Below, one piece after another: positions 55,387-63,962 of a stretch of 64,000 nt of DNA. Origin of the DNA: Marinococcus halotolerans DSM 16375 (GTDB taxonomy: Bacteria > Bacillota > Bacilli > Bacillales > Marinococcaceae); contig NZ_ATVM01000004.1 in the NCBI RefSeq assembly GCF_000420725.1, positions 124,001-188,000 on the forward strand. Direction: 5' to 3'. A program made the translations under genes and the position numbers. The notes under the pieces were generated by a model that worked only from the letters and a program-made list of their open reading frames with translations, did not search any database and was not told where the DNA came from. Each line of letters begins with the position of its first letter. The stretch's first letter is position 1.

Positions 55387-56301
55387 ATGCAAAAAACAAA
55401 AAATAATGAGCAGGTTTTAGACGCTTCCCAGGTTTTACGTGCGTTGGAACAATCGCTTGCCATCATTGAATTCGATCTCAATGGAAGAGTGCTGTGGGCA
55501 AACCACCATTTTGCTGCGGCGATGGAGTATCATGAAGAAGATATGGCAGGGATGCATCATCGGCAGTTCTGCACTCCGGATTTTGCCTCAAGCCGGGATT
55601 ATGAAAGATTCTGGCAGGATCTGCGCGCGGGAAGATCCTTTCAGGATAAAATACAGCGGATGACGCGAAGCGGTAAGCTTGTAAGGCTTGAAGCTACGTA
55701 CATGCCTGTGCTCGATGACGCTGGGAATGTACACGCGGTGTTGAAGGCAGCAACAGATATTACCCTCCGGGAGGATGAAATGACTAAGGTGTCAGATTCT
55801 GTGCAGAACATGTCTGAGGAGCTGTTAAAGAGGGCGGAAGATGGTATGACAAAAAGCCGGGAGATTACTGAAAACTCCCGGCAGGTAGTAGAAGAGGCAA
55901 ATAACAATCTTTCGATTCTGGAGTCATTGGAGCGGCAGGCGGATTCTATCCGGGGAATCGTAAAAACGATCCGTGAGATTGCCGACCAAACAAATCTTTT
56001 AGCTTTAAACGCAGCAATTGAGGCTGCAAGAGCCGGTGAGCAAGGGCGGGGGTTTACAGTAGTGGCAGATGAAGTGCGGAAGCTGGCAACGAGGGCCCAT
56101 TCCTCTATTCAGGAGGTAAACAGTCACGTCGAGGGAATAACTGGAGAAGTGAGTAAGATTAGTGAGGGCACAATTCGTTCCCAAAAAGGAATGGAAAACA
56201 GTCAGGAACACATCAGGCACGCGGTAAAAGAGTTCGAACACATTGGTGCAGCAGCGAAAGGCCTGGAAGAAAAGGCAAAGCAATTCCGGCACATTTTATA
56301 A
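55387..56301 (+). CDS. Soluble PAS chemoreceptor-like protein
   Basis: A 304-residue cytosolic protein. A PAS domain (about 15-130; [23 protein letters not shown]) precedes a methyl-accepting signalling domain whose hairpin tip [24 protein letters not shown] is intact, so it can dock CheW/CheA. There is no membrane helix or HAMP. The helical arm is short. AGAGAGGTAAACACT before the ATG. It lies after a c-di-GMP cyclase, but a terminator separates them. Confidence 0.92.
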   Translation: MQKTKNNEQVLDASQVLRALEQSLAIIEFDLNGRVLWANHHFAAAMEYHEEDMAGMHHRQFCTPDFASSRDYERFWQDLRAGRSFQDKIQRMTRSGKLVRLEATYMPVLDDAGNVHAVLKAATDITLREDEMTKVSDSVQNMSEELLKRAEDGMTKSREITENSRQVVEEANNNLSILESLERQADSIRGIVKTIREIADQTNLLALNAAIEAARAGEQGRGFTVVADEVRKLATRAHSSIQEVNSHVEGITGEVSKISEGTIRSQKGMENSQEHIRHAVKEFEHIGAAAKGLEEKAKQFRHIL

Positions 56302-56332
56302 AAGCAGTGGATCACAGCATCCCTGCTTTTTT
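56301..56332 (+). terminator. Intrinsic terminator
   Basis: AAAGCAG-T-GGAT and ATCC-CTGCTTT arms, then T-run. Confidence 0.85.
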
Positions 56333-56458
56333 ATTTGTGTAAAAGTAATGTAAAACTTTAGATTTGGTTCAAAAGAACTAACTCAAAATATACGCCGTGA
56401 TATAATAAATACATTTCCAATTAATTGTATTAAACATTGTAGTAAGGAGAGAGCACAT

Positions 56459-57526
56459 ATGGCGGTACGTCCTGAATTACTTATGCGTCTTCGAATCGAA
56501 CAGCCTATTATTCAAGCCGGGATGGCCGGCGGGGTCACCACGCCGGAATTAGTGGCAGAAGTCACAAAAGCAGGCGGGCTTGGGACTATAGGAGCCGGAT
56601 ATATGACCGCAGAGAATCTTCGCTCTGCTGTTCAACTCGTAAAAAAGCAGACATCGGGGCCGTTTGCGGTAAATGTCTTCGTGCCGGAAGCTCCGGACGT
56701 AGTTTCTGAAGATGTACATGCCGCCAATGAAAAGCTCTCCCTGATTCATAAAGAATTAAAATTGACTGCTCCATCGGTGCCGGAAAGGCTGCCTTCTTTC
56801 TTTGAAGAACAGCTTGAAATTATTATAGAAGAAGAAATTGCGGTTTGCAGTTTTACCTTCGGGATTCCTTCTGCTCTGCAGATTGAGCGGTTGAAAGCCC
56901 ACGGCGTCTTTTTGATTGGCACTGCCACCACAGTTGAAGAAGCCGTTCAAAATGAGCAGGCAGGTATGGATGCGGTGGTCGCCCAGGGGAGTGAAGCCGG
57001 CGGGCACCGGGGAACCTTTGCAGAGTCCTTTGAAAAAGCGATGATCGGAACGATGGCTTTAGTGCCCCAGGTCGTGGACGAGGTCGACATTCCTGTGATT
57101 GCAGCTGGTGGGATTATGGATGGACGCGGTATTTTGGCGGCTCATGCCCTGGGAGCAGGAGCGGTTCAGATGGGTACTGCTTTTTTAACAAGCAGGGAAA
57201 GCGGCGCCCCGCAGGCCCATCAGCAGGCGGTGTTGATAAGTAAAGAAACAGACACCGCTGTTACTTCGATATTCAGTGGCAAGCCGGCCAGGGGAATTAC
57301 AAACAAAATGATGATATGGATGGAGGAACTCGAGCACAGGTGGCCGCCGTATCCGATTCAAAATATGCTTACACAGCCGATTAGAAAAGAAGCGGCCAGG
57401 CAAAACGAACCTGCATTTATGTCTCTCTGGAGCGGCCAGGGAACGCGTATGAGCGTACAGGAGCCGGCAGGGGCCATGATTAAGCGCCTTATGGAAGAGG
57501 CGGAAGAAACGTGGGAAAGCCTTTAA
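56459..57526 (+). CDS. Nitronate monooxygenase
   Basis: A 355-residue FMN TIM-barrel of the 2-nitropropane dioxygenase family, oxidising nitronates. Seen: EQPIIQAGMAGGVTTPELVAEV at the N terminus, GSEAGGHRGTF (FMN phosphate, catalytic His), and IAAGGIMDGRGILAAHALGAGAVQMGTAFL. AAGGAGAGAGCACAT before the ATG. Stand-alone or with the DUF1992 gene, 61 bases downstream. Confidence 0.93.
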   Translation: MAVRPELLMRLRIEQPIIQAGMAGGVTTPELVAEVTKAGGLGTIGAGYMTAENLRSAVQLVKKQTSGPFAVNVFVPEAPDVVSEDVHAANEKLSLIHKELKLTAPSVPERLPSFFEEQLEIIIEEEIAVCSFTFGIPSALQIERLKAHGVFLIGTATTVEEAVQNEQAGMDAVVAQGSEAGGHRGTFAESFEKAMIGTMALVPQVVDEVDIPVIAAGGIMDGRGILAAHALGAGAVQMGTAFLTSRESGAPQAHQQAVLISKETDTAVTSIFSGKPARGITNKMMIWMEELEHRWPPYPIQNMLTQPIRKEAARQNEPAFMSLWSGQGTRMSVQEPAGAMIKRLMEEAEETWESL

Positions 57527-57587
57527 AAAGACCTCATCTGCTCTGTTTGTTAAAATAAGAATATCAAAAAGCAAAGGAGCAGAACGA

Positions 57588-58007
57588 ATGGCGTCATCGA
57601 AGGAATATAACGAGAGGCTTGCCGGGGAAAAAGAAGGACTAACGTACCGCGACCCTGTTGGTGAATTGATTCGGGAGCACGAAAAGAAGGGCGGCTTTGA
57701 CAATCTGCCGGGTCGCGGCAGGCCGCTCCCTAAGGAGTATCTGCAAAGCGACACCTTCGACACTCTTTTAAAGCGAAATGGATTTGTGCCTTCGTGGGTC
57801 CGGCTGCAGCGGGAAATCCGGGAGGCTCTCGGGCAGGTGCTGAAAGAGCAGACGGATGAAGCAATCTCTGAGCGCCGTATAAAAAAAGAAATCAGTAAAA
57901 TCAATAAGAAAGTCCGCCGGTACAACCAGCTTTGTCCAGCGCCAAGTCTGCAAAGGTGTTTAATAGAAAAAGAGAGCCTGTATAGACAGTATGAAAGCTG
58001 GCGTTAA
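57588..58007 (+). CDS. DUF1992 domain protein
   Basis: A 139-residue protein matching DUF1992 (DnaJ-C28-like): VGELIREHEKKGGFDNLPGRGRPL near residue 25, WVRLQREIREAL in the middle, a helical C terminus. Function unknown. AAAGGAGCAGAACGA precedes the ATG. Confidence 0.9.
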   Translation: MASSKEYNERLAGEKEGLTYRDPVGELIREHEKKGGFDNLPGRGRPLPKEYLQSDTFDTLLKRNGFVPSWVRLQREIREALGQVLKEQTDEAISERRIKKEISKINKKVRRYNQLCPAPSLQRCLIEKESLYRQYESWR

Positions 58008-58030
58008 AATTTACCGGAAAAACGTGGGTC

Positions 58031-58046
58031 AGTTCCATGTGAAACA
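58031..58046. other. Degenerate parS-like site
   Basis: AGTTCCATGTGAAACA differs from TGTTCCACGTGAAACA at two positions. It might be a weak or decayed ParB site, or chance. Confidence 0.3.
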
Positions 58047-58076
58047 TCGGTTTGGATTATAGTATTCTGTGCTTTT

Positions 58077-58105
58077 AGTCTCCGGCCACTGGCGGGGGCT
58101 TTTTA
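58077..58105 (+). terminator. Intrinsic terminator after DUF1992
   Basis: AGTCTCCGGCC, loop ACT, GGCGGGGGCT, then five T. Confidence 0.75.
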
Positions 58106-58317
58106 GTTATTCCAACGCTTAAAATACCTGGAACTTTGAACCCTCTTCCATTAAAAACAGGAAAAGAAGATTATTGTTATACTCAAGAGGGTAAACGGGA
58201 ATGGATTATAAAATTTTTAAGATTCCATGTTATGGGTTGTGAACAGACGGAAGGAGTCAATGCTTTATTACCGCTACTCTATCAATTGTTGCATTTATAC
58301 TCTCTGCTGCAGTTTCA

Positions 58318-59268
58318 GTGTTTTCAGCTGTGAAATTGTCAGGCTACGCAGATATCATCAGCAGAAATACGAAGATTGGCGGGCTGCTCGCGGGCACTAT
58401 TCTGCTTGCCGTTGCTACCTCTCTTCCTGAATTGACCGCAACTATTTCGGCAAGTGTGATCGGCAATGCCGATATTGCGGTAGGCAATGGACTCGGAAGT
58501 ATTATTTTCAATATTTTCTTTTTGTTTTTATTGGATATTTACTTTCGAAACAAACGGCTGTTTCTTAAAGTATCAGACGATCATCTCTATACGGCTGTTA
58601 TCGCGCTTTTGCTTTGTGTGGTAACTGCTGGCGGACTAATGCTTCATTACCCGCTTTCCTTTTTTGGCATAAGTGTTATCAGCTTGCTGGTAGTTGTTAT
58701 TTATGTCGGCGGTATGTTCTATATATCAAAAAAGCAGAATGATGCGGCCGAAGAAGAGGGAAAAAAAGCTTCGCCGGACGAGAATGTGAATATCCGTCGC
58801 ACCTTGATTAAATTTATTACGTTTGCTGCGATTATCTTTGTATCGGGAAGTGCGCTGTCTATATCCGGAGATGTGATGTCAAATACTACAGGTATCAGCG
58901 CTACGGCAGTCGGCAGTATTCTGGTCGCAACCGCCACCTCCCTGCCGGATGCTGTCAGCGTATTTGTAGCGCTTCGGCTGGCCAATGTGAATATGGCAAT
59001 CGGTACGATTCTTGGGAGTAACATCTTTAATGTACTTGTAACAGCGATCGGGGACGTATTTTACCGCGACGGCAGTATTTGGATGGATACAAGCGATCAG
59101 ACCACCATTATCGCCATTGCAGGGTTTGTGCTCACGGGGCTCGTGATGATTATTGTGAAAAGGGATAGGACCAGAAATGCGTTCACCTACATGGTGCCCT
59201 CACTTGTAGTCGTGCTCGGTTATATTATTATGATTGCTTCCATTTTATTTTATAACGGAAGCACGTAG
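58318..59268 (+). CDS. Sodium/calcium exchanger-family antiporter (start unclear)
   Basis: A cation antiporter of the CaCA family with both repeats intact: LLAGTILLAVATSLPELTATISA and AVGSILVATATSLPDAVSVFVAL hold the acidic ion-binding residues. From GTG 58318 it is 316 residues, but this misses most of the first helix. The same frame continues upstream without a stop to about 58246 and encodes ITATLSIVAFILSAAVSVFSA, plausible as that helix, yet has no ATG, GTG or TTG. The ATG at 58260 is one base out of frame. Either a frameshift near the start or a rare start such as ATT 58267. Confidence 0.8.
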   Translation: MFSAVKLSGYADIISRNTKIGGLLAGTILLAVATSLPELTATISASVIGNADIAVGNGLGSIIFNIFFLFLLDIYFRNKRLFLKVSDDHLYTAVIALLLCVVTAGGLMLHYPLSFFGISVISLLVVVIYVGGMFYISKKQNDAAEEEGKKASPDENVNIRRTLIKFITFAAIIFVSGSALSISGDVMSNTTGISATAVGSILVATATSLPDAVSVFVALRLANVNMAIGTILGSNIFNVLVTAIGDVFYRDGSIWMDTSDQTTIIAIAGFVLTGLVMIIVKRDRTRNAFTYMVPSLVVVLGYIIMIASILFYNGST

Positions 59269-59293
59269 AAGCAGGCAGCCGCCTGCTTTTTTT
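59269..59293 (+). terminator. Intrinsic terminator
   Basis: GCAGGC, loop AGCC, GCCTGC, then seven T. Confidence 0.9.
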
Positions 59294-59320
59294 AGTACCA
59301 GAAGAGCATGATCAGGCATA

Positions 59321-59353
59321 TTAGTTGCATGTGCAACTAATTATTTATATGGT
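59321..59353 (+). promoter_or_regulatory. MarR-type operator and promoter of MFS-MarR
   Basis: TTAGTTGCATGTGCAACTAA (59321-59340) has 9-bp arms around two bases, typical of MarR operators. It covers a TTGCAT -35 (59325-59330); 17 bases on is a weak -10, TATGGT. The downstream marR is the likely ligand-sensing partner. Confidence 0.75.
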
Positions 59354-59387
59354 AGATAGAGTAAATTCAGACAAAGGAGTAATCAAA

Positions 59388-60557
59388 GTGTCTCAAAAAC
59401 TGGCCATTTTATCCATTTCATTGATTACCGTTATGGCAGGAGCTACTATTTCTCCGGCGCTCGGTTCTATTTCTGAAGCTTTTCCGGACGCCAACGAGAC
59501 TTCAATTAAACTAATCAATACCCTGCACGCATTGTTCATTATCCCGTTTACTTTTATATCAAGCCGTCTCACGAAACGAGTGTCCAAAAAATCTGTTTTA
59601 GCAGCCGGGCTCATCCTGTATGTTATTGGAGGTTTGGGGGGAGCTTTTGCTCCAACGCTTTGGCTGCTGCTCGTTTCAAGAGCGGTGCTCGGTATTGCCG
59701 TCGGGTTGATCATGCCGATATCGACGAGCCTGATCCCGGATTTTTATGAAGGTAAAGAAAAAACAGTCATGATGGGACGGGTAAGCGCCTCCAATCAGCT
59801 GGGCGGTATTATCTCCATTGTGCTTGCGGGCATACTGGCAGGTATTTTATGGAGGCTGACGTTTGCTGTTTACGGCCTGGCCCTGCTGGTGTTCGTGCTG
59901 GTGCTGCTTTTTCTTCCGAAACAGAAGCCTGAAGCAGTATCAGCGTCAGATGGCAGCGCATCGCGGGGAGTGGAAAAGCAAATTTTTGCTCTTGCCGGCG
60001 GTATGTTTATTGTGTTCTTATTCTTTTATTCCATTCCGACGAATATGGCAATCTTTCTGCAGGAAAACAATATTGCCTCTGCTTCCCTTGCTGGTGTAAT
60101 GATTGCTTCGTTAAACGTAGGAGGGTTTGCAGCAGGCTCCATGCTCGGCAGTATCACAAGCCGGCTGGGGAGATGGACAGTGCCTCTGCAGCTGGCGGTA
60201 ACCGGCCTCGGTTTTATTCTTATCGCTTTTGGCGGGCAGGCAGTATTGATTACGCTAGGCATCGTTTTGATAGGTATTGGACTTGGCACAGTTATTCCGC
60301 TGATTTTTGACCGTGTGACGAAAGTGTCAAGCGCTGTCCAGATGTCTTTGGCAATGGCAGTGGTGCAGAGCTGCATGTATTTCGGACAGTTTATGTCGCC
60401 ACTCGTGCTGGATTTTGTCGGCCGTCTGGCGGGTGGTTCGATTGGTACTAATCAGTTCATATATGCTTTTTCCGGCATCACGGCTCTTGTAGTGGCAGCC
60501 ATGGTTTTTCTGTTTAAAGCTTTCGGGAAACGTAAAGCTCTGGAGGAGGAAAAGTAG
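59388..60557 (+). CDS. MFS transporter
   Basis: A 389-residue major facilitator with 12 predicted helices. The loop 2-3 motif lies around SSRLTKRVSKKSVLAAG, and VLGIAVGLIMPISTSLIPDFYEGKEK follows. Drug-proton antiporter type, substrate unknown. GTG 59388 follows AAAGGAG at good spacing; the frame continues upstream across the operator, so earlier starts are rejected. Its stop is one base before the marR start. Confidence 0.9.
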   Translation: MSQKLAILSISLITVMAGATISPALGSISEAFPDANETSIKLINTLHALFIIPFTFISSRLTKRVSKKSVLAAGLILYVIGGLGGAFAPTLWLLLVSRAVLGIAVGLIMPISTSLIPDFYEGKEKTVMMGRVSASNQLGGIISIVLAGILAGILWRLTFAVYGLALLVFVLVLLFLPKQKPEAVSASDGSASRGVEKQIFALAGGMFIVFLFFYSIPTNMAIFLQENNIASASLAGVMIASLNVGGFAAGSMLGSITSRLGRWTVPLQLAVTGLGFILIAFGGQAVLITLGIVLIGIGLGTVIPLIFDRVTKVSSAVQMSLAMAVVQSCMYFGQFMSPLVLDFVGRLAGGSIGTNQFIYAFSGITALVVAAMVFLFKAFGKRKALEEEK

Positions 60558-60558
60558 T

Positions 60559-60993
60559 ATGACTGTTTATTCTGTTGGTAAATGGGCGGCGGTTATTCAG
60601 CGTTACACTCACCAATATATTGAGAAACGATTCAATCATTTTGGTTTAGGGAATACAGAAGTGCTGGTACTTTTAACGTTATACGATCAGGAAAATGTGC
60701 CCCAGGAGTACATCACCAGGCAGATAGTGATGGATAAAGCTACAATTACGCGCGCTATGAAACGCCTCGAAGAAAAAGGGTATCTTTACCGAAAAGAGAG
60801 CGCCGTGGACCGGAGGGAAAAGATCGTTTTTCTTACTGAAGCGGCCAGGAAAATAGAAGTGGAGATTTCAGAAGCGATGCGGGAATGGACAGATATTATG
60901 ACAAAAGAGTTTACAAAGGAAGAAAAACAAACGCTTCTCAGGCTCATGGAAAAAGCAGCAGATGGGGCGAGGGACGAAGTGGAGCCCAGGTAG
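60559..60993 (+). CDS. MarR-family regulator
   Basis: A 144-residue winged-helix regulator: EVLVLLTLYDQENVPQEYITRQIVMDKATITRAMKRLEEKGYLYRKESAVDRREKIVFLTEAA holds the recognition helix and the wing Asp-Arg-Arg. Follows the MFS gene directly and likely represses it from the palindrome at 59321. GGAGGAAAAGTAGT before the ATG. Confidence 0.93.
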   Translation: MTVYSVGKWAAVIQRYTHQYIEKRFNHFGLGNTEVLVLLTLYDQENVPQEYITRQIVMDKATITRAMKRLEEKGYLYRKESAVDRREKIVFLTEAARKIEVEISEAMREWTDIMTKEFTKEEKQTLLRLMEKAADGARDEVEPR

Positions 60994-61141
60994 AGTGTTT
61001 GTGACAGCAGGAAGCTCATGGTAGCATAATAGTATATACTTCGTACAATTCTATTATTCCCCCGGCGTTTATTGCCCTTCATCGTTATTCTTAATTAATT
61101 TCCGTTTGTGTATATTCCATATATAGGAGGTGTATAGCTAC

Positions 61142-61690
61142 TTGCGAAGAGAAACCAAATTTTTATTTTCTTTTATGCCTTTTACTACCTACGATAAAGA
61201 AAAAAGCCGTTTGAAGGAGCAGCGTCAAAAAGGATGGCAGGTTCAGGACTGCTCTCTTCTCGGCTATTCTTTGTCGGAAGCCAGAGAAGAAGAAAAGGAA
61301 TATCAGTTTATCATGTCGAAAGATTACCAGGGATTGCGGAAAATTTCTGAAGAGGAATGGACACTTCTGTGTTCCTCTCCGGTACTTCACGTATTTGAAG
61401 GGGATAAAGATGCTTTGTCCTTTCAGGACCACTGGACGCTTTATTTTTTGGAGGAATACCGAAAAAAGTGCCGGAGGTGGGGAATTACAGCTGCAGTAAG
61501 TGCTATTTTGTTTATAGTATTTCTGCTTTTAGTGATAACTGAGATGAACCTGCCGGTTGTGGCGGTGAATTTCGCCTTTTTTATGCTCTCATTGTTCACG
61601 GGAATAGTAGCCTTTACCGTGATCCGGTGGCTACGGACGCTTGCTGTTATCAGCCAGGCTAAGCAGATTGTCAGTACCGGCACAGAATGA
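61142..61690 (+). CDS. DUF2812-like membrane protein
   Basis: A 182-residue protein. The N-terminal part (KFLFSFMPFTTYDKEKSRLKEQRQKGWQVQDC) resembles DUF2812, which is usually beside PadR genes; none is adjacent here. Two C-terminal membrane helices (about 120-140 and 145-165). The GTG at 61130 overlaps AGGAGG, so TTG 61142 is preferred, with a longish spacer. Function unknown. Confidence 0.65.
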   Translation: MRRETKFLFSFMPFTTYDKEKSRLKEQRQKGWQVQDCSLLGYSLSEAREEEKEYQFIMSKDYQGLRKISEEEWTLLCSSPVLHVFEGDKDALSFQDHWTLYFLEEYRKKCRRWGITAAVSAILFIVFLLLVITEMNLPVVAVNFAFFMLSLFTGIVAFTVIRWLRTLAVISQAKQIVSTGTE

Positions 61691-61722
61691 TATTTTATCC
61701 TGTACATGAAAGGACGGCCTTC

Positions 61723-61890
61723 ATGGAAGAAGAGCTTCGTTATTTGAATGAAGAGGACAAAGAACGATTTAAGGAAATTCAATCAATGCTTGAAGGAAAT
61801 ATCTCGTATGAAGACCAGAAAAAGCTTGTGACAGAGCTGGCAATACTGCGTGAAAGAAATGAACTCAGAAAAAGATCCCGGCCCCAATAG
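61723..61890 (+). CDS. Hypothetical 55-residue protein
   Basis: A short acidic, probably helical protein (MEEELRYLNEEDKERFKEIQSMLEG start). ATG 61723 has AAAGGACGG upstream; an earlier ATG overlapping the previous stop has no site. It shares a terminator with no other gene and probably forms an operon with the DUF2812-like gene. No family recognised. Confidence 0.6.
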   Translation: MEEELRYLNEEDKERFKEIQSMLEGNISYEDQKKLVTELAILRERNELRKRSRPQ

Positions 61891-61907
61891 GCACGGGATC
61901 TTTTTTT
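61874..61907 (+). terminator. Intrinsic terminator
   Basis: GATCCCG and CGGGATC arms enclosing the stop codon, then seven T. Confidence 0.9.
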
Positions 61908-61909
61908 AT

Positions 61910-62545
61910 TCATCCCTCTGGTTTAGTACATACAGCAATGCCGAGAGGGTAGTGAACCTCCGCACGGGCGGGACGTTCGAAGGCTACTCCCTGCTGGTAG
62001 TATAACTCCAGCTTTTCCCACGGCCAGTCTTCACTTGATAAGAGCTCTTCCCATTCTTCTGGCGTTAACTGGTGGTAATGAAAAGGGGAGTTGCTGGGCT
62101 TGTGTCTTCCCCGGCCGAAGGGCGTAGAGACGATGAGCGTACCGCCAGGGCGGAGCAGAGCGTACATGCGTTTCATAAAGATACGGTCATCGGGCACGTG
62201 CTCAATGGTTTCAAAGGAAACAACCGTATCGAACGTACCTATCTGCACGGGGATATTCTCATCAAGAGCATCTCCTGTCTGGAAGGAAAGCTTAGGATGA
62301 TAATAGTGCTTTTGGGCAAAGACGATAGCTTCAGCGTCAATGTCGACGCCGAGTACATGGTCTACCTCCCGTTTTTTCCCTTTAGCTGTCATCTGAGCCC
62401 CGTAGCCGACTCCGCAGGCAATATCAAGCACACGGCCCCTTGCGTAAGGCATAGCAAAATAATAGCGGGCCAGATGCTCAAGCAGCATACCGTTGGTCGG
62501 TTTCATTTCTGAAGGGATGATTCGTTCTCCTGTGTCTTTTAACAC
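61910..62545 (-). CDS. Class I SAM-dependent methyltransferase
   Basis: A 211-residue methyltransferase: VLDIACGVGYGAQM (motif I), VLGVDIDAEAI (motif II), TFDTVVSFETIEHVPD (motif III) and LRPGGTLIVSTPFG. N-terminal GERIIPSEMKPTNGMLLEHLARYYFA recalls glycan or lipid-linked methyltransferases. GTG start at 62545 with GGTGA nearby. Substrate unknown. Confidence 0.88.
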   Translation of the reverse strand: MLKDTGERIIPSEMKPTNGMLLEHLARYYFAMPYARGRVLDIACGVGYGAQMTAKGKKREVDHVLGVDIDAEAIVFAQKHYYHPKLSFQTGDALDENIPVQIGTFDTVVSFETIEHVPDDRIFMKRMYALLRPGGTLIVSTPFGRGRHKPSNSPFHYHQLTPEEWEELLSSEDWPWEKLELYYQQGVAFERPARAEVHYPLGIAVCTKPEG

Positions 62546-62667
62546 GAATAGTCACCGCTATCTGTATAGTTTGGTCTTCTCATCATATAGAAAAAAAGAA
62601 GGAAATTGCAAGGCTAAAGGTGCCACGGGGAGGCAGCGGCTGCCGGAGCGCAGCATATGATAAGTGT

Positions 62668-62696
62668 TTGACAAACAGGAAAGCATCCTTTATATT
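62668..62696 (+). promoter_or_regulatory. Promoter of cstR
   Basis: Perfect TTGACA, 17-base spacer, TATATT. Confidence 0.8.
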
Positions 62697-62703
62697 TTTC
62701 ATA

Positions 62704-62717
62704 TACCCATTAGGGTA
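62704..62717. promoter_or_regulatory. CsoR/CstR-family operator
   Basis: TACCCATTAGGGTA, arms TACCC/GGGTA, straddles the expected transcript start of cstR. Half-site ATACCC recurs at 62746. Fits autoregulation by a CsoR-family protein. Confidence 0.7.
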
Positions 62718-62773
62718 ATATAAAGAGATAAAAGCAAGTAAATAAATACCCTTTTTGAAAGGAGGAGCCTTTC

Positions 62774-63034
62774 ATGGAATATAATGATCAAATGAAAAAC
62801 CGGGTAAAACGGGTAGAGGGGCAGGTCCGCGGCATTCTTCGGATGATGGAAGAAGAAAAGGACTGCAAAGAGCTTGTTTCGCAGATGAATGCTGCACGTA
62901 CAGCGCTTGATCGCGCGATTGGTCTGGTAGTGAGTACGAATCTCGAGGAATGTGTGCGTGAACAGATAGAAAAAGGAGAAGACAGCGAAGAGCTGATCCA
63001 GGAAGCTGTTAATCTGCTGGTTAAAAGCAGATAA
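62774..63034 (+). CDS. cstR: CstR-type persulfide-sensing repressor
   Basis: An 86-residue all-helical CsoR-family regulator. It keeps Cys31 (KDCKEL) and Cys60 (NLEEC) but has Asn where copper-binding CsoR has His, the pattern of CstR, which senses persulfides and polysulfides by forming an interprotomer polysulfide link. Numbering equals Staphylococcus CstR, and the C-terminal AVNLLVKS is the same. AAAGGAGGAGCC before the ATG. Alone here; no rhodanese or persulfide dioxygenase gene in the window. Confidence 0.88.
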   Translation: MEYNDQMKNRVKRVEGQVRGILRMMEEEKDCKELVSQMNAARTALDRAIGLVVSTNLEECVREQIEKGEDSEELIQEAVNLLVKSR

Positions 63035-63122
63035 TAAAACAGTGTTAATAAAGTTTAAAAGAAATAAGGGAGTATATTGAGCATATACTGAAAAAAAGAA
63101 TAGCTTAAATCGTTTAATGACT

Positions 63123-63159
63123 AAAATCCGCGTTCTTCCATGAAGAGCGCGGATTTTTT
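63123..63159 (+). terminator. Intrinsic terminator after cstR
   Basis: AAAATCCGCG-TT-CTTC and GAAG-AG-CGCGGATTTT arms, then T-run. It lies about 90 bases past the stop. Confidence 0.85.
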
Positions 63160-63214
63160 AGAATGACGTGAAAATTCAACTGTATCCCAAGTGTAGGAAG
63201 CTTTCTACAACAGC

Positions 63215-63230
63215 TGTTTCACGTGAAACA
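63215..63230. other. parS site (TGTTTCACGTGAAACA)
   Basis: A perfect match to the canonical palindromic parS. It lies in a 388-base gap that otherwise holds only the cstR terminator and the upstream region of the next gene. Confidence 0.95.
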
Positions 63231-63422
63231 GAGTTCGTGCCCTAAATAAATATTTTATCAATTTTGATCGTATCAAGAGGGAGATTCTTTATACGCTCCT
63301 TCATAATTTTAAAGAAATATTCCTTTTTTAAAATTTACTGTATGATCACCGGGTAAAAAGGGTATAGCTTTTAGGGCGATTGGCATAGGTTAAACTAAAA
63401 AATTAATAAAGGTGGCTTCACA

Positions 63423-63875
63423 ATGCAGGGAGAGGACCGTGAAGTAGTATTTATCTCAGACAAGATCCATGCAATTATTCTTTTTTTGGATGATATTATT
63501 ATTCAGGAGAAATACCATATGAAGGATATTGAAAAGCTTCAGCCTGAAACGATGGAATCTCAAAAGCATAAATCAGCGATTATCTTAAACATTATGGAAC
63601 GCTCGGCAGAATTACTCCGCGGACGGTTTCCGGACTGCTGCGAGGCAGGGTCACAGGTTACTTACACCGTGAAAGATCTGGAGAAGGCGAGAGAAGATTT
63701 AAAAACAATTCACAACGATACATTTGAAGAATACGGAATTGTTAAGTCCACGTACGAACCGGGAGAGAAAAACGAAGACTCTTTTATTACAAAAACAGTC
63801 GTAGGTCTTGTGAACTACAATGTACACTTATTTGAGACGAAATTTCTGGACTATATAGACCCCCATGCTCTCTAG
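63423..63875 (+). CDS. Hypothetical 150-residue protein
   Basis: A soluble acidic protein, mostly helical (IHAIILFLDDIIIQEKYHMKDIEKLQPETMES start), with a Cys pair in FPDCCEAG and a helical C terminus. No family recognised. AAAGGTGGCTTCACA precedes the ATG. A weak SigB-like pair GTATGA-N14-GGGTAT lies at 63340-63365, so stress control is possible but unproven. Confidence 0.7.
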   Translation: MQGEDREVVFISDKIHAIILFLDDIIIQEKYHMKDIEKLQPETMESQKHKSAIILNIMERSAELLRGRFPDCCEAGSQVTYTVKDLEKAREDLKTIHNDTFEEYGIVKSTYEPGEKNEDSFITKTVVGLVNYNVHLFETKFLDYIDPHAL

Positions 63876-63962
63876 GCGAAAAGAGGGAGTTTGCCGGGAG
63901 ATGGTTTAAATAACGACGGAATTGTTTATTAGGATAGCAGTAGCCAATAAAGGGAGGTTCTT

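Noticed and set aside
58008-58260. Possible metal riboswitch before the cation antiporter
   Set aside because: I looked for a Mn- or Mg-type leader. Only a terminator for the preceding gene and a degenerate parS are visible.
58136-58430. Two short overlapping frames before the antiporter
   Set aside because: They cover the antiporter region in the wrong frames. One begins at the ATG near AAGGAG, but the protein it encodes is unlike any membrane protein.
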